64,000 nucleotides of DNA from Coriaria nepalensis (taxonomy: Eukaryota > Streptophyta > Magnoliopsida > Cucurbitales > Coriariaceae): assembly GCA_027186245.1 (NCBI GenBank), contig CP114486.1, positions 11,112,501 to 11,176,500 on the forward strand, given 5' to 3'. The translations under genes and the position numbers were made by a program. The notes under the pieces were generated by a model, which worked only from the letters and a program-made list of their open reading frames with translations, was not told where the DNA came from and did not search any database. Of this stretch, positions 45,445-58,119 are shown piece after piece. Each line of letters starts with the position of its first letter. Positions within the stretch are counted from its first letter, which is position 1.

Positions 45445-47965
45445 CCAAGCCTCCCAAACAGCGCAAGCCTTCCTCCTCCATGGTCTCTTTCCCTGTCCTT
45501 CCCTTTCTCTTTCATCGATCTTACACGAGTTTGATCTTGACCGTCGGAAAATGCATGCTCTTGCTGGTTTTAATTTTTGTTGTGGTTGTTTGATTGATCT
45601 TCTTTTTCGTCTTAATTGACGAGTTTTGTCGCCGCAACTGTTGCTAGGGTAAAACGAATAAGGAAACGGACAAGAATGATGCGATTCTGAAGGTTAAAAA
45701 GAGGCTATCCGATTGGAAAATCAAGCATGTAAGAAGTTCATTTTCCTTTATTTGTAATTCAATTGTTCTTTTTGTATGTAAATTCAAAGAAAACGCTCGA
45801 GAATGCAACCTTTCTAGGATATGATCAAGTCTATAATGAAACTCGCTTGAACTTTAGGATGCTCAAACTAGTAATTTATGGGTGTTTTGAAGTGTATAGA
45901 CGTTTTGAGTAGAGTTAATCACAGCCTAATTGAGATTTACCCTGTAGTAACTTGTTCACTGAATATGTTTTGCTGGTCTGAAATACTCAGAATATGTTTA
46001 GAAACTTGTGTAGTACATTTGTTTTTTGATGACTGGAATGGTTTCTCTCTTCATAAAATTGGTGACCACAGCCGATGAAATCTAATTAATGCTTGAACAG
46101 GCTATATCTGGTCCTAGCGGGCAGTTCATGAGGTTTGTTAAGAAACTTCAAACTTGTAATACATTTCAGTTTCTTCCAATGATCAGAGCAACAAATTTGG
46201 AAAGCAATTCTGACAGTAGTCTCTTTTTGTAATTTGAAGCTTTGAAGAGAATAATGCAGCCAAGGATGGTCTTTGCCCCCCTGGTGAATCTAAGTCCTCA
46301 GCTGTCATCCGTGCCGTAGAGGTCCGAGCAAGTCTGGGCAAAGAGTTCCCTAGCTTTGTGAAGTCATTGGTCAGATCACATGTTGCTAGTTGTTTTTGGA
46401 TGGTAAAGTTGCAATTCATGAATCTGAGTGAAAATCAGTATCATTCCGGAAACTAGAAGACTATACTTTTCATTCCTTATTTGAATTTTTTTTTTACTTT
46501 TTTTTTTTATTGTTTTCTTGTTACGTACAGGGGCTTCCTACACAATTCTGTAAGTTATACTTACCGGATAAGGACACTACGTTCACTTTGGTGGACGAAT
46601 CTGGTAAACACTATTTTACAAAATACCTGGCATGTAAGACTGGATTAAGTGCTGGTTGGAGACAGTTTTCTGTTGCTCAAAATTTGATCGAGGGAGATGT
46701 TTTAGTCTTCCAATTGGTCGAGCCTGCCAAATTTAAGGTGATGGTTTGAACTCTGTGATTATGTTTTTCACTGAATCATCTTCCAGGCTTCATCTATTAC
46801 CATTCGAATTGTTTCCAGAAAAGAATTGAATAGTTAATGGAGATAATGACTACTTAGTCATTTTGATACATAGCCAAGAACTAGGACAGTGGCTTTAATT
46901 GAATTATCTCATGTAGTTTAATTCGTCTCAACTTGGATGGATATGTTATTTCTTTCTGCTTTTTGCTCTAATTACCCAATTCTCGTTTCATTCTCTCTGA
47001 ATAAGACTCCCAAAATGTGCAGGTTTATGTTGTGAGACCAAATTATCTAACCGAAGTTGACGGGGCTCTAGGCCTTCTTAATTTGGATTCTTATGCAAAA
47101 CAAAACTATTCAGGCAAGTTTATCAATATCATCCCTGGCATAGCATCTAATATCCAAATTGTATATTGACAGTTATTACACTTTTCTTTCAGTATACTCA
47201 GAAAAACTGGCCAGAAAAACGGCTAAGACAGCTAGTAATGACACCATTGACCGAAAACGCCCCAAATCTCTTCCCCATTCCGTTCTACAGAAGAAGAAAA
47301 AGGTTCATGCCCCAAGATCTACTCCTAATCGGACAGCAGAGCAATCAGAAAACGACAGTGAAGAAGTCTGTTCCGATCCATCCGAGGGTCTAAAATCATT
47401 GGATCCAACTTCAATTCCATTTAAAGACATCAAAAGTTGCGATGATTTCAGAATAACAATCGATGGATTATCCATAGATTCCGAATTCCCCGATGATACA
47501 AGGAAAAAATATTACAAACTCTGTTGCTCTCAAGATGGGTTTCTTCACGACAATATGATCCCAGGAATCAATCATATGTTGATTGTTGGAATTATATCTG
47601 AAACAGTCAAAATCGCAGATTTGATTAAGACAAGCCAGATAAATACATCAAGGGAGGAGTTCACAGCTTGGGACAAGACACTTCGAGGGTTCCAAGTATT
47701 TGGGGTGAATGTAGGGTTTTTACGGACAAGATTACGTCGGCTTGTAAGTCTTGCCTACGAATCGGAAGATGATGTTGATGTAAGGAGGTACATTGGTGCT
47801 AAAACTGAACAAGTTCATGCAGAAGATGAGATTAAAAATATTGAACATAAACTTTTTGAACTGAAGGAAGCTTGTAATAGATTTGGTGCTTCAATTGAGA
47901 GTTTGAAATCTAGAGCGGAAACGGATGAGCATAAGTTTCAAGAAGAGGTTACTTCTCCATGGTGA
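45369..47965 (+). CDS. B3 DNA-binding domain protein (seven exons, 476 aa)
   Basis: Probable nuclear DNA-binding protein of the plant B3 superfamily, closest in my recollection to the Os01g0234100/At5g42700-type group. Exons: 45369-45482, 45648-45728, 46101-46132, 46240-46402, 46531-46737, 47023-47113, 47193-47965; total 1431 nt, no stop. The first two exons encode a basic Lys/Pro-rich N terminus. The B3 fold begins in exon 4 (FPSFVKSLVRSHVASCFWMGLP) and continues in exon 5 with FCKLYLPDKDTTFTLVDESG, GLSAGWRQFSVAQNLIEGDV and LVFQLVEPAKFKVYVVR. A Lys/Ser-rich linker follows, then a helical C-terminal domain and a coiled-coil end (KNIEHKLFELKEACNRFG). Exon 3 is a 32-nt microexon. The intron after exon 6 uses a GC donor (CAG/GCAAGT). 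uORFs precede the start. The in-frame sequence upstream has no ATG, which fixes the start at 45369. Confidence 0.93.
47114..47192 (+). other. GC-AG intron (79 bp) in the B3 gene
   Basis: Exon 6 ends TATTCAG and the intron begins GCAAGT; it ends TTTCTTTCAG. The join gives the continuous peptide NYSVYSEKLARK and keeps the frame. No GT donor nearby does so. GC donors are a known minor class, and this one has the strong AG/GCAAGT context typical of them. Confidence 0.8.
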
Positions 47966-47969
47966 TTAT

Positions 47970-49130
47970 TCTGCCATTCTAGTAAAATCTTTAATCCAGC
48001 TAGTTTATGGAGTTCCTAAATGCTGTAAAAATGTAAAATATTCACGTGCCTACGCATCTCCATACGCTCTCGGAATTCACTACGACGTCGTAGTGTCGTA
48101 GTGGACTAGAGATGATATGCAAGTTCTAGGCTAGAGCACCAATCTCAGATCATTGAAATTGTTAATTGTTAATTTTTATTGCATAACAAGATAAGGAAAA
48201 TTTAATATCTAAAAAAGTTAGATCATTTATTTTATCGTCATTTAATTTTGCTCAAATCTTTATATAATAATATAAGAGTTAGACTTTACAAAAGATCTAA
48301 GAAAAACTTTGAAATTTATTTAATTTATACTAAATAAATAATTACAATTATATATAAATTTAATATAATAAATCGAGCCTCGCTAATAAATTTAATACCA
48401 TGTTTTCTCTAATACGCCGAACGAGAATAATTTGTAAGGAGTTTACATTTAGTCTCGTCCCCAGTGATCGGTAAGTAGTAAGTACTGTACTGAGAACTGA
48501 GTGGCACAGCTGTAAATTTGTAATAAACGTGGTGACTGAGCGACTGAGCGACCGACCGACTAAGCTGACTAGTCTTCATTTATTTTTTTAATATTTGAAT
48601 AAAGTAAAGATAAGGAAGGATATGTGTTTGACCAGTCGTCTCTGTATTTTACAGATCTACGTCGATGTTATTTATTTTAATATGCAAATTGAAAAAAAGA
48701 AAAAAAAAAAAAACACGCTTAGCTGTCACATTAAATAGCACACTGACTGTCGTATTATCTTTATGGTTCCAGAAAGTCAAAAAGTCAACACTGTATTCAT
48801 GGAAACTGAAATCAAAGATAACATTAATAACTTAAACTCGATTCAATTAAACAAAAATGTTTAGAAAAAAAAAAAAAGACCAACAATCTTCACGTACTAA
48901 CAAATTAAGGACCTCTCTACATATGTCCAAAATCAAAAAGATTTGAAGAAATCAAACACCCAAAAAAAAAAAGAGGAATTTTTCTTTGCCCCCATTAATA
49001 ATTCTGCCACACATCTCTACAGATCCACATCTTCAAAGAAAAGTACGACTATCCCCTATCCTCCACTGCTTCTCTCCAACTTAAATAGAAGAAAAAATAA
49101 TGCTAATTGCTAGCTAGCTACTACCTCCAT
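47970..49130. other. Convergent spacer between the B3 gene and the MAKR-like gene
   Basis: The B3 and MAKR-like 3' ends face each other. A palindrome CTACGACGTCGTAG lies near 48081-48094. Runs of GACTGAGC/GACCGACC are near 48535-48565. No gene. Confidence 0.5.
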
Positions 49131-49137
49131 CTCTCCT

Positions 49138-49810
49138 TCATTCAACATCATCTCCTGCAACAAAATTTTTTGAAAAAAAAAAAAAATCAAACCCACAAAG
49201 AAAATGAATCAAACAGAAGTTTTTTTTTTTTTGTAATTTTTTTTTAATGTTAAAAATAATTCTGACCTGTGAAATTTTGGTAACAAGCTGATGAAGCTGG
49301 ACCGGACTCCTGAGCAAAACTAGACCGTTTACCTTCAACGACAGTGTCAAGCACAGGTCCACGAGGGTGATGACTATGATCACCACCACCCTTACTTTTG
49401 GACCCAATATGGGTCGCCCTCTTGAGCCCAAGAAGACCCTTCCACCTCGTGCCGCCGCCGCCGCTCTTAGGGGGCCGAGGCGGCACCTCTCCATCATCCT
49501 CTTGAACAAGAAGCTCATCTCTAAGAGTTTTTTGCTGCATTTTGATGGGCAGTAACCTGCCCTTGAAGAAAAGCTCATCAGCTCCACTCATCGTGGAGTA
49601 GTTAGAGGAAGCGACAGAGAATTCAAAGTCAGCCGAGGAGGAGGAAGGAGGTGGGTCCGATGCTGATCTGGCGGGCCTTATGATATGATCTTGGGCCTCC
49701 ACAAAATCATTGGAGAAGGAAATTCGCGGGCTCATTGGAGTGTAACTAGAGTTATTATTCATGCTGTTGTTATTGTACATGATGAATATGTCTAGACTAC
49801 TGCATGCCAT
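49138..49810 (-). CDS. MAKR/DUF1645-like plant protein (two exons, 186 aa)
   Basis: Member of a plant-specific family often annotated as membrane-associated kinase regulator-like or DUF1645; a regulatory role at the plasma membrane is suggested by annotation only. Motifs: PRISFSNDFVEAQ (near residue 27), a Ser-rich stretch, DFEFSVASS, ADELFFKGRLLPI (near 78-90), TLRDELLVQEDD and a basic RWKGLLGLKRATHIGSKSKG segment. Model: exon 49810-49267, then a GT-AG intron to a last coding exon of only 17 nt (49154-49138). The join gives ...NFTGDDVE and stop, total 561 nt. Without splicing the frame would end FTGQNYF; the strong CAG/GTCAG donor and TTGTTGCAG acceptor favour splicing. The leader is a CT-rich tract with an (AT)n TATA-like run at 49944-49965. 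Confidence 0.8.
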
Positions 49811-49833
49811 GGGCTGGTTTCAATACAGCATTG

Positions 49834-49890
49834 GTAGAGAGAGAGAGAGGGAAGGAAGGAGGGAAGGAGGGAAGGAGGGAGGGAGGGAGA
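49834..49890. repeat. GA/GGGAA purine tract in the leader of the MAKR-like gene
   Basis: Runs of GAGAGAGA followed by GGAAGGAAGGAGGGAAGGAGG-type repeats. On the sense (minus) strand it is a pyrimidine tract 24-80 nt before the ATG, typical of plant leaders and length-variable. Confidence 0.8.
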
Positions 49891-49969
49891 CGATTTGAGC
49901 CCTAGTGAAAAGTGTATACTACTTTGCCTTGAAAGATGTTTGTGTATATATATATATATATATATCCAC

Positions 49970-52900
49970 GAGCTACGGTAGCTTTATAATCGCTCATGAT
50001 TAATTGTATAATATTTAAATTCTTTCCTAATGGCTATATTTAATCGAGAATTAAAAACACTTTGAGGAGTAGAAATTTTTTTTTTCTCCAGATTCTCTTA
50101 TGATGTAGAACATTATTCCTTCTTTTGGTAGGGGAAAAAAAAAACCGGTATTGTCTTAATGATGGTCAAATTTGGTCAAGTTGACGTACTCCTATGCATG
50201 GGTGCATGTGGGGTCCTCTTAAAAATTTAATCTATGCTTAGAGTTGAATTTTTTACGTGAAATTATAATTTTCTTAAAATTATTAGGGTTAAATTAAAAT
50301 TAAAAATTATTAAGTAATTTTTTGATTTTTTATTTCCCTCTGCATTACAAATCTTTGCACAACTTTTATCTTCTATTTCTTTGTCTATTAGATAAGCGAG
50401 GATAATTTTTACTCTCTTAATAAATTTCTTCTATTAAAATTTAGATTTTCACAAGAAATAAATAGTTTTTATGTGGGAATAATCAATAATAATATTAAAA
50501 AATAAAAAAAGGAATAATAAGAATAATTTATAAATAAAATATGATTCTGGAGATATGATTATTTTAAATTTTTCTATTCAAAATACTAGTGGCTCCCCGT
50601 CATGCTTTTTAATCCAATGAGAGTATATAAATAAACCAAAAAATAACATATGATTTATATTAGATATTATATGATTAACATGTTTTATATAATTAATAGG
50701 AAAAATTATGCTAATATACATTTATCACACCCCAATAATTTATCTACATTTACTATAATTACAAGCTAATCCTACTCCGCCAGCTCCTATGTGGTTCCTC
50801 TTTTTTACTATAAAATAGTTTATATGAGTGATGATAGCCATTACCTTTTCTTTTCTTTTTTTTTTTTTTAAAATTTTTCTTAACGGCTAGTAGAATTATG
50901 AAGGTGAAGAATTTTATTGATTATTATATTTTTCAAATTTTTATTGATTATTATATTTTTCAAATTTTATAAATCTTAGCTGAGTTGGTTACTGCAGCAT
51001 TGAGTCCAAAAACAGACATAAAAATGGCAAATAATTAATGACCAAAATTGCATGCACTCAATTTTTACCAGAAAAAGACCTGATCATCTGGTACGTGAAG
51101 TTGGCAACAAGTACCCAGCAAAGTGACCAATCAGAATATTAAAGACTACAGGAAAAAGATCAAAATAGTGGGTCACAGCTAGCTCTAATAATTGAACCGT
51201 TATTAAGTTTATTTTTATATATATATTTAATATTGTGTTTTATTTAAACATGTTTTAATATTCAATTTTCAAATATAATTACTTAATTGTAGTTTTACAC
51301 AAACTATTTACTATAATTACAAGTTTAGGGTTTTTTTGAACCAAATAGATAGTAGATATGGTAATTAAGAAGAGGGTGACATCATGGGATGCATGAAGCC
51401 ATAGTTTGGAGAAGTGTTAGAATTTGTGTGAAACCACATATTATGATGATGCCCTATGATCTCAATCGTTTAAATATACAATGTGGGAAATAAATCCTCT
51501 ATTTGTAGAGAATTTTCTTATGTATATATATGATGAGTGAATAACGGATCGAATTAAGGAACCACGTGAAGTTGCCTCCAGATGCTAAGAAAGAGACTTC
51601 AACATCAACTAGCTAGATAATGAGTAGTCTTGAATGCATGTCGGTATTATATTTGTGATCTCAAGTTACTACTTAAGGAGAGAAATGTCTATATGATTTT
51701 ATAAGCTAATGGACTATTTCCATATCATCTTAAGATTGAAAGGCACGTTTGGTTTCAATTTTTTAATGGTAATAAAATAAATTCTTATTTTATTTTATTA
51801 TTTGATTCAAAAATTGATAAAGTGAGAATAGACAAAATTATTTATATTTAAATAAAAATATTATTCCTTTATTTCTACTAAAATATGTATTTTTTATGAA
51901 ATACTTTATATATTTTTATTTAATTGTGACAATATAATAATTTTTATAACTTTTTAAATCTCATAATATTATACTTTGATGCACTTTTATTCATTTTTTC
52001 TAATCTCATTCTCATTCTTTATTCAAACAAACGTATACAAAAAAAAAAAAAATACTAATATCATTTTCATCTAATTTAATTCTTATTGTCGAAATCGAAC
52101 TAATTAAGAATATTCTATCCAATCATCAATAATCCCCCTTCTCTTTTATCTCGTAATGAAGTTTTTTTTTGGCCAAAAAAACTAGTTAATCCCCATTCCT
52201 AAACAAACAGTTATTTGTAGTGAATTATGGACTTGATGAATAGTATGTTCATTCAGCTCTATCATCCTTCGGTTGCGCCTGGAGATGAAACAAAAAAAAG
52301 GGTGGTCGGGCATATGTTGGAACCCTCCTCCTCCTAGCAAGTTAGTTTACCCTAAAGAGAGAAAAAGTAAGAAAATAAGCAGTGTTTGCTCAACAATGAA
52401 TTGGTGACCTTATACATACCTCACTTTGGCTCTTATATTGAGTCATGAGGAGAAATTAGTACCCTAGGTTTACATAGAGGATCACTCTCCAATCACTTCT
52501 TAGTTATGAGCACGCTGCCCTGTTGATGCTCAAAGTATGCTCTCCTGCTTCAACCAAGACACCTGTAGTTTATCATTTATCTAAGATGATTTCTGCACAC
52601 GAAAAGTATGCGAATACCAGGTGTTGTGACCAAAAAATGCTTGAATATAAGAGAAAAGTTATCTAGAGAACATCATATGAAGCAAAGTGCTTGAATATAA
52701 GAGAAAATATGGAGATAATTTATCCGTAAAGAGATTGTAACAGTGAACAGTAAAATGGCTTTGGTTTTTATGCTATCTTCTAATGAGATAAATGTTAGAC
52801 TTTTTAATAATGGTTAAAGTGGAATGAGTTAAAGATCCTAGTTTAAAAAATATTTTATAAATGCAATTAGATGCATCTTAGATTGGAAATTGAGAAAGTT

Positions 52901-55900
52901 CTTGAAATATTTATAAGTGATTATAAATAATGAGTATTTGTAATAATAAATAAAAATTTGGGGCATGACGGTGACTCGCATATATGCTCGCATTACATAG
53001 GTGTGAGGCGCTTTTGACACTTATTATCGCTTATTAATTTTACCATTTTAATTAAACGATTGACAATTAAAACGGTTAGTTACAGTTGAAATTTGAATTC
53101 AGAGAATTCAAATATGTGACCGTTAAAAAAGTTTAACTATTTTTTCAAAGAGTATGATTGTTCATAAAACAGTATATTGTTTCACGAACATGTGCCAACT
53201 TCGCGTACAAATATGGGAGGAGACATATACTTTTTTCTTCTATATATTTTCTTACTATCAGAAACCTAACACATACCTATATTCCAAAAAAAAGTTTTAC
53301 TGTTGTTTGTGAGATTTTGTAAAAAGCTTGTCATATCACGAAAATTATTTCAAAGTAACTTACAAGCAATTCAAAAGGGTAAAAATATCATTTTTCGGAA
53401 AAAATATATATTACATGTTTCAAGTCTTGATTAAAAAATTACAAACAACAAGTTATGTAGCACTGTGCACGTGTCCTTCTCTAATAAGTTTGCAGACTGT
53501 TATCTTAGTACTCCCTCACCTCCACCTTCTTATATTGTGGCACCGATAGAGTAGAAATTTGTTCCACATTATATGCGTGAGAAATTCTTATTTTTTCATA
53601 ATCCGAGTCGCACTTGAATCATAAGCAATTTTTTCATAATATCTTAGGTGTCCAGCTTGGCCCACTTCTTCTGATGATCCCTAATTCCATGATTTAGACA
53701 CGTCCTACCTGAACATGTTTGCTTGCATGGAGTCGAGCTGAACATATCAAGTTTTCTAATGCATGCGTGACTATTGCATGATAGCTAAGATGAAGAAGAT
53801 CAAGCCCAATGGTATTTTTGGTATCATTATCTAGGAAACCAATCAGGTCTCAGATGTGATGGCTAAGTCGAAAATGAATAGACCAAGGTCAGTCCATTTG
53901 GTTGTATTCTTTTGAATAACACATGGTCAAGCTAAAGTAGAATTTTCCTCCCAACATGCTCTGTTCAAGATCATCTCTCTCTTCCAAGCAAATATATGTC
54001 CTCAACTACCTAACATATCAGTTTGTTAGTGTCCCGTCCCTTATCTCTTGCTCTTCAATTTGATAGCATCTCGTGACATAACCGGGGTAGAGCCAAAAGA
54101 TTTGTTTAGGGCGGTGCGAAAAAAAAAAGTATATATATAATAAAAATTTAATCTATTAATTTAAATGATTTTTGTAAAAATTAGAGAATTGGACGAAAAA
54201 AAAATGGTAAGAGAATTTTGTAAGAGAATTCACAATCTCTTACAAAAATTAAAATCGAAAATCAGCATCTTTATCACTAAGTTATCATTTTTTTTTATAA
54301 AAAAATTATTGTAAATATATCTAATTAACCTATAATAAACTTGAGTGAAAATTGAAGGCGGAAGGAAGTTGGGGACAGTAAGCTAAGGGCGGGTAGCGCC
54401 AGCCTTCACCTGCCCCCTCCCTCGGCCCCTAGACACAACTACCTCATGTGGGATCCAGTCTTGAGGCAACTACTCAACTTAGCCACTCCTCCAGTTGGCT
54501 AAACCCCCTCTTCCTATATCTGGCCAGGTTAGTACATCTCTTTAGATGCTCCACCGAGTTGGGTCGGTGCCCTGACTAAAGGCATCATCTTCACCTATTG
54601 GATCAACCATTTTATTGGCTACTCTGATTATTTATGGTGTGGCATGTTTAGTATCGGATTGACAAAAAAGTTTGGTTATTAGTCAGTATGTAACATCAAC
54701 CGTTTTACTTGAAAATAATTGGATTATTAAAAAATATGATTTTGATAAATATAAAAATTAAGAAATTGACCAAATATAATATAAAAATAAATTTATAGAA
54801 GTAAAATTATTTAACTCTTTATTTATTTTAAGATTCAACGAAATATTTCATAAAAATCGCTTATAATTCAAAATAACAAAGTGCAATTTATTACATTTTG
54901 TTATTTAGTAAGTAGACTCGGAATATTTGGGACCGTTACTGTACATGGAAAGTAAAAAGACAAAAATAAATGAACAAGGGTCTTAGAAGAGAAGGACAAA
55001 TTAGTGTCGCGCAGTGGAAATGAAATTAAAAGGGTATGTCATTTATAAAGGTATGGTGGGACCTAAGATATGTCACCTCACGTGGTCTAAAAACACAATT
55101 CCAATGAATTATCCCCAAAATTGAGTGACAACACGTGGCATATCATCCAAATTTCAAGTACCTTTTGAACGTGGACCAGTCAAAAAAGTCTTGTTCAACC
55201 TGAAAAAAAAAAAAAAAAAAAAAAGCTCTGCCCAGTTGTCACTGGCGACTCAGTGCATGTATCGTACGTACCACCCTAACTTCCATTTATATAAAAAAAA
55301 AAAACAAATAGAACATCCCCCCTTCCCTTCCTCCTCTAAAAAAAATAAAAAATAAAAAATAAATAAAAATTATTTAGTAAGATTTTGGCTTTCATGCCTT
55401 GTGTATAGTATTGTAGTTCGTCCAATCACTTTGGTCTCACACTTTGGAAACAAAATGTAAATAAATAAAAAGAAAAAAGACAAATTAATTATAAGGATCC
55501 ACGTCACTCATATAAATTAATTCATATATTAATTTTTATTATTAAATATGATATGATAGTTTTATTTTATATATATGGGCCGAGGCCCAACACTTTGCTT
55601 GAGGCCTATATTTGTTCGTTTGGGACTTGAGCTCAGTAAGAAGCGGCGAGTTAAGGCTTATAATAAGAGTCTTAAAGGCAGAAAATGGAACAAGGCCCAA
55701 ATGTTATTCTTTTAATTTCAGGCCGAAAGGGTCTAAGAATTAGAGAATTCGCCCGCAATCATTTATTCGAAGAACGGGAAACGAAGGATGAGTTTAATGA
55801 TGGAGATGAAGATTCCGATTTGTCAGCCCAAAAGGCCCATAATACTTTGGTTGAGATTCTGTCCTTACAGACAAAATTCTTACTTATTTTATTAATATAT

Positions 55901-57430
55901 TAATATTATATTATATATACTTTCCTCCTCTATTATATATTTATTTATAAATTCTAACCACCATCCACCAACACTGGTGATAGTTTTCCACTGCCATCAC
56001 CTCTTCCGCCACAGCCAACACCTCTTTCGCACCATCATCTCTCTCCCCCTCCTCCCTCCTCCTGCCATGGCGATCTGGAAACCTAGATCGCGATCTAGCT
56101 TTCAAGAACCCAGATTGCCCGTAAGGACAAAATCCCAACCCATTAACCCAATGAGAAAGAACAATTTATTCTTAAGCTAGAAGAGCAATAAAAGAAAGGG
56201 TAGATAATATTTAACTACACTGTATTATAAAAAGTTAGTTAAATATTATATTGTATCATATTTTATTATTTTAAATTATTATATTTACGTTAATAATTTT
56301 TTTATAACATATAAATAGATCTTTAATTTAAAATTTAATTATTTTTTCATCTATTAATATTTAATTCTTTATATTTTTAACTCATAATAAATTTTAATTT
56401 TTTTTTCCAACTCACCATCCCATCCACCGCAACCGTCACCCCGCCATTGCCATGGCTGCCATTTCCACCACCGCTTCAAAAAATTCTATAAGTTCTTAAA
56501 AAATTTAAAAATTCAAAAACAAAACAAACCATTTTTTTTTTTAATTTCATTTTCAGAGCAGTTGTAATAGGGATAGTAGGGGCAATAATTGTCGGTGATA
56601 AGTCGGTGAGTTAAGTGAAAATAAAAATAATTAATATTTATTATGAGTAAAAATATAAAATTAAATATTAGTGAGTGAAAAAGTAATTAAATTTTAAATT
56701 AATATTTTATTTATATTTTAAATTAGATTATAAACAAGTGGCATAAAAATTATAGTTAAAAGTAATAAAATATAATTTATTTTTTATTTTTTGGAACCTG
56801 AGGGTGTGCGAGTTGTTTATGGTAAGCATAGGATATTTTTATCATTATAATAAAAGGTACATCGCTGACTTATTTTCGTTAATAGATCAGGGTCTACATC
56901 TTATAGATTCTTTCTCTCTTCCTTTTAAAAACTCAGAAGATCTTACATGATAATGGGCTCGGACGATAGGGAGAGGGTGGTGCGCATGCCAATTTCACAG
57001 ACTACATATCGGATAAGCAAAAATAAGAAAGAAGAAAAAAAACATGTCTTAAAATTAGCCTTTAGAACATGTAAATCGGTATTCGTTGAGGACCTGAGGC
57101 AGTTAAATACAACTATAATCGTAACGAACTCTGCTTACTCGACCTTGAAACATTACATGATGAAGGCATGTAATCAATCATAATTATCTTTATAAACTGA
57201 AATTTATTCATCGATTTTAGTTTGATATGGTTGACACGTCTGATAATGATCATTATTTTGAAATAAATACGTACATATGATAGCAATTAAATGTTACGTT
57301 TTATTTCTCCTCTCTTATAAAGAGATTCTCTTAATTTTAATATACTAGGAATATCATATGCATGGTATATTTTTAGTATATCGCACCTTTTAAGCTTAAG
57401 AGAGTTGAGAGAAAACTCACTAAAGCATGC
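49970..57430. other. Long gene-poor spacer
   Basis: No recognisable gene in about 7.4 kb. It holds AT-rich DNA, a perfect 27-bp tandem duplication (50914-50967) and moderately GC-rich non-coding blocks at 52260-52620 and 54360-54610. GGCCGAGGCCC- and GGCCCAA-containing sequence at 55576-55840 has a 72-codon frame (55685-55903) with no known relative. Poly-A and A-rich tracts near 55203-55222 and 55295-55370. Confidence 0.5.
50914..50967 (+). repeat. Perfect 27-bp tandem duplication
   Basis: The 27-bp unit starting TTATTGATTATTATATTTTT is present twice, head to tail, with no mismatch. Confidence 0.85.
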
Positions 57431-57438
57431 TTCAAAAC

Positions 57439-58117
57439 CTATGCGATTTTGTTTAGAGTCTTCATCATGGACACAAATTCATCCATGTTTATGAACCCAT
57501 CTCCGTCACCATCGACACTCTTCACCATTTCCCGGCAAGCCTTGATGCTACGGCATTCGCCAAGTCTTTTCAAGATCTCCATTAGTTCCTCGGAACTTAT
57601 CTTGCCATCCCCATCTATATCAAAAGCTCGAAAGGCGCTCTGAATTTCGCTTTCCGCCACGCCACCTCCAACATTGTTTAGAGCCATGAACTCTTTGAAA
57701 TCAATGAATCCATCTCCATTAGAATCCATAGCTTTAAATTCCTTAGTCATCTCGTTGTCTAAGGCTCCTTTGTCTAGTGCTCTTTTAGCTAATTTGTATT
57801 CTTCTTTAGTGATCTTACCTGTCTCAATAACAAAAGCAAAGCATCATAATCTTATCAAGTCCATCACGTAATACCATATATTACTATTTCATGTTTCATT
57901 ATATTATTTATTATATATATATATATATAATACCGTCTTTGTTTGAATCAAATTTGTTGAACACCCATTTCATCTCTTCCATGTTAGGTTGGAAATCCTT
58001 TGAGATGCTTGACCTTTGTTTTTGGCTGGAGAAACTCTTCTGGGAATGGGTTGGTTTTAGTGAAAAGGACTTTGTTAAATTTCCATAATGGAAACTGAGA
58101 AAACTCCTTCTAGACAT
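57439..58117 (-). CDS. Calmodulin-like protein with four EF-hands (187 aa)
   Basis: A Ca2+ sensor of the plant CML family that changes shape on Ca2+ binding and regulates targets in cytosol or nucleus. Exons 58117-57934 and 57818-57439, GT-AG intron of 115 bp that splits the Gly codon of the first loop; 564 nt in all. About 45 N-terminal residues are a Ser/basic extension (SFSSQKQRSSISKDFQP) not found in calmodulin. The four loops are DSNKDGKITKEE, DSNGDGFIDFKE, DIDGDGKISSEE and DGDGDGFINMDE; all keep Asp at position 1, Gly at 6 and Glu at 12, so all four should bind Ca2+. The linker NNVGGGVAESEIQSAFRAF separates two EF-hand pairs. No lipidation signal is seen at the C terminus (MKTLNKIA). 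The exact CML number cannot be assigned. Confidence 0.94.
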
Positions 58118-58119
58118 GT

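Noticed and set aside
55685..55903. 72-codon plus-strand frame, MEQGPNVILLISGRKG
   Set aside because: The surroundings look transposon-derived, no domain is visible and there is no sign of splicing to anything else.
55977..56180. 67-codon frame over a CT-rich stretch
   Set aside because: Low-complexity pyrimidine sequence gives His/Pro/Leu-rich peptides on one strand and Arg/Glu-rich on the other; no support for a gene.
56947..57183. 78-codon frame MIMGSDDRERVVRM
   Set aside because: No recognisable family, single short frame in AT-rich spacer downstream of the CML gene.
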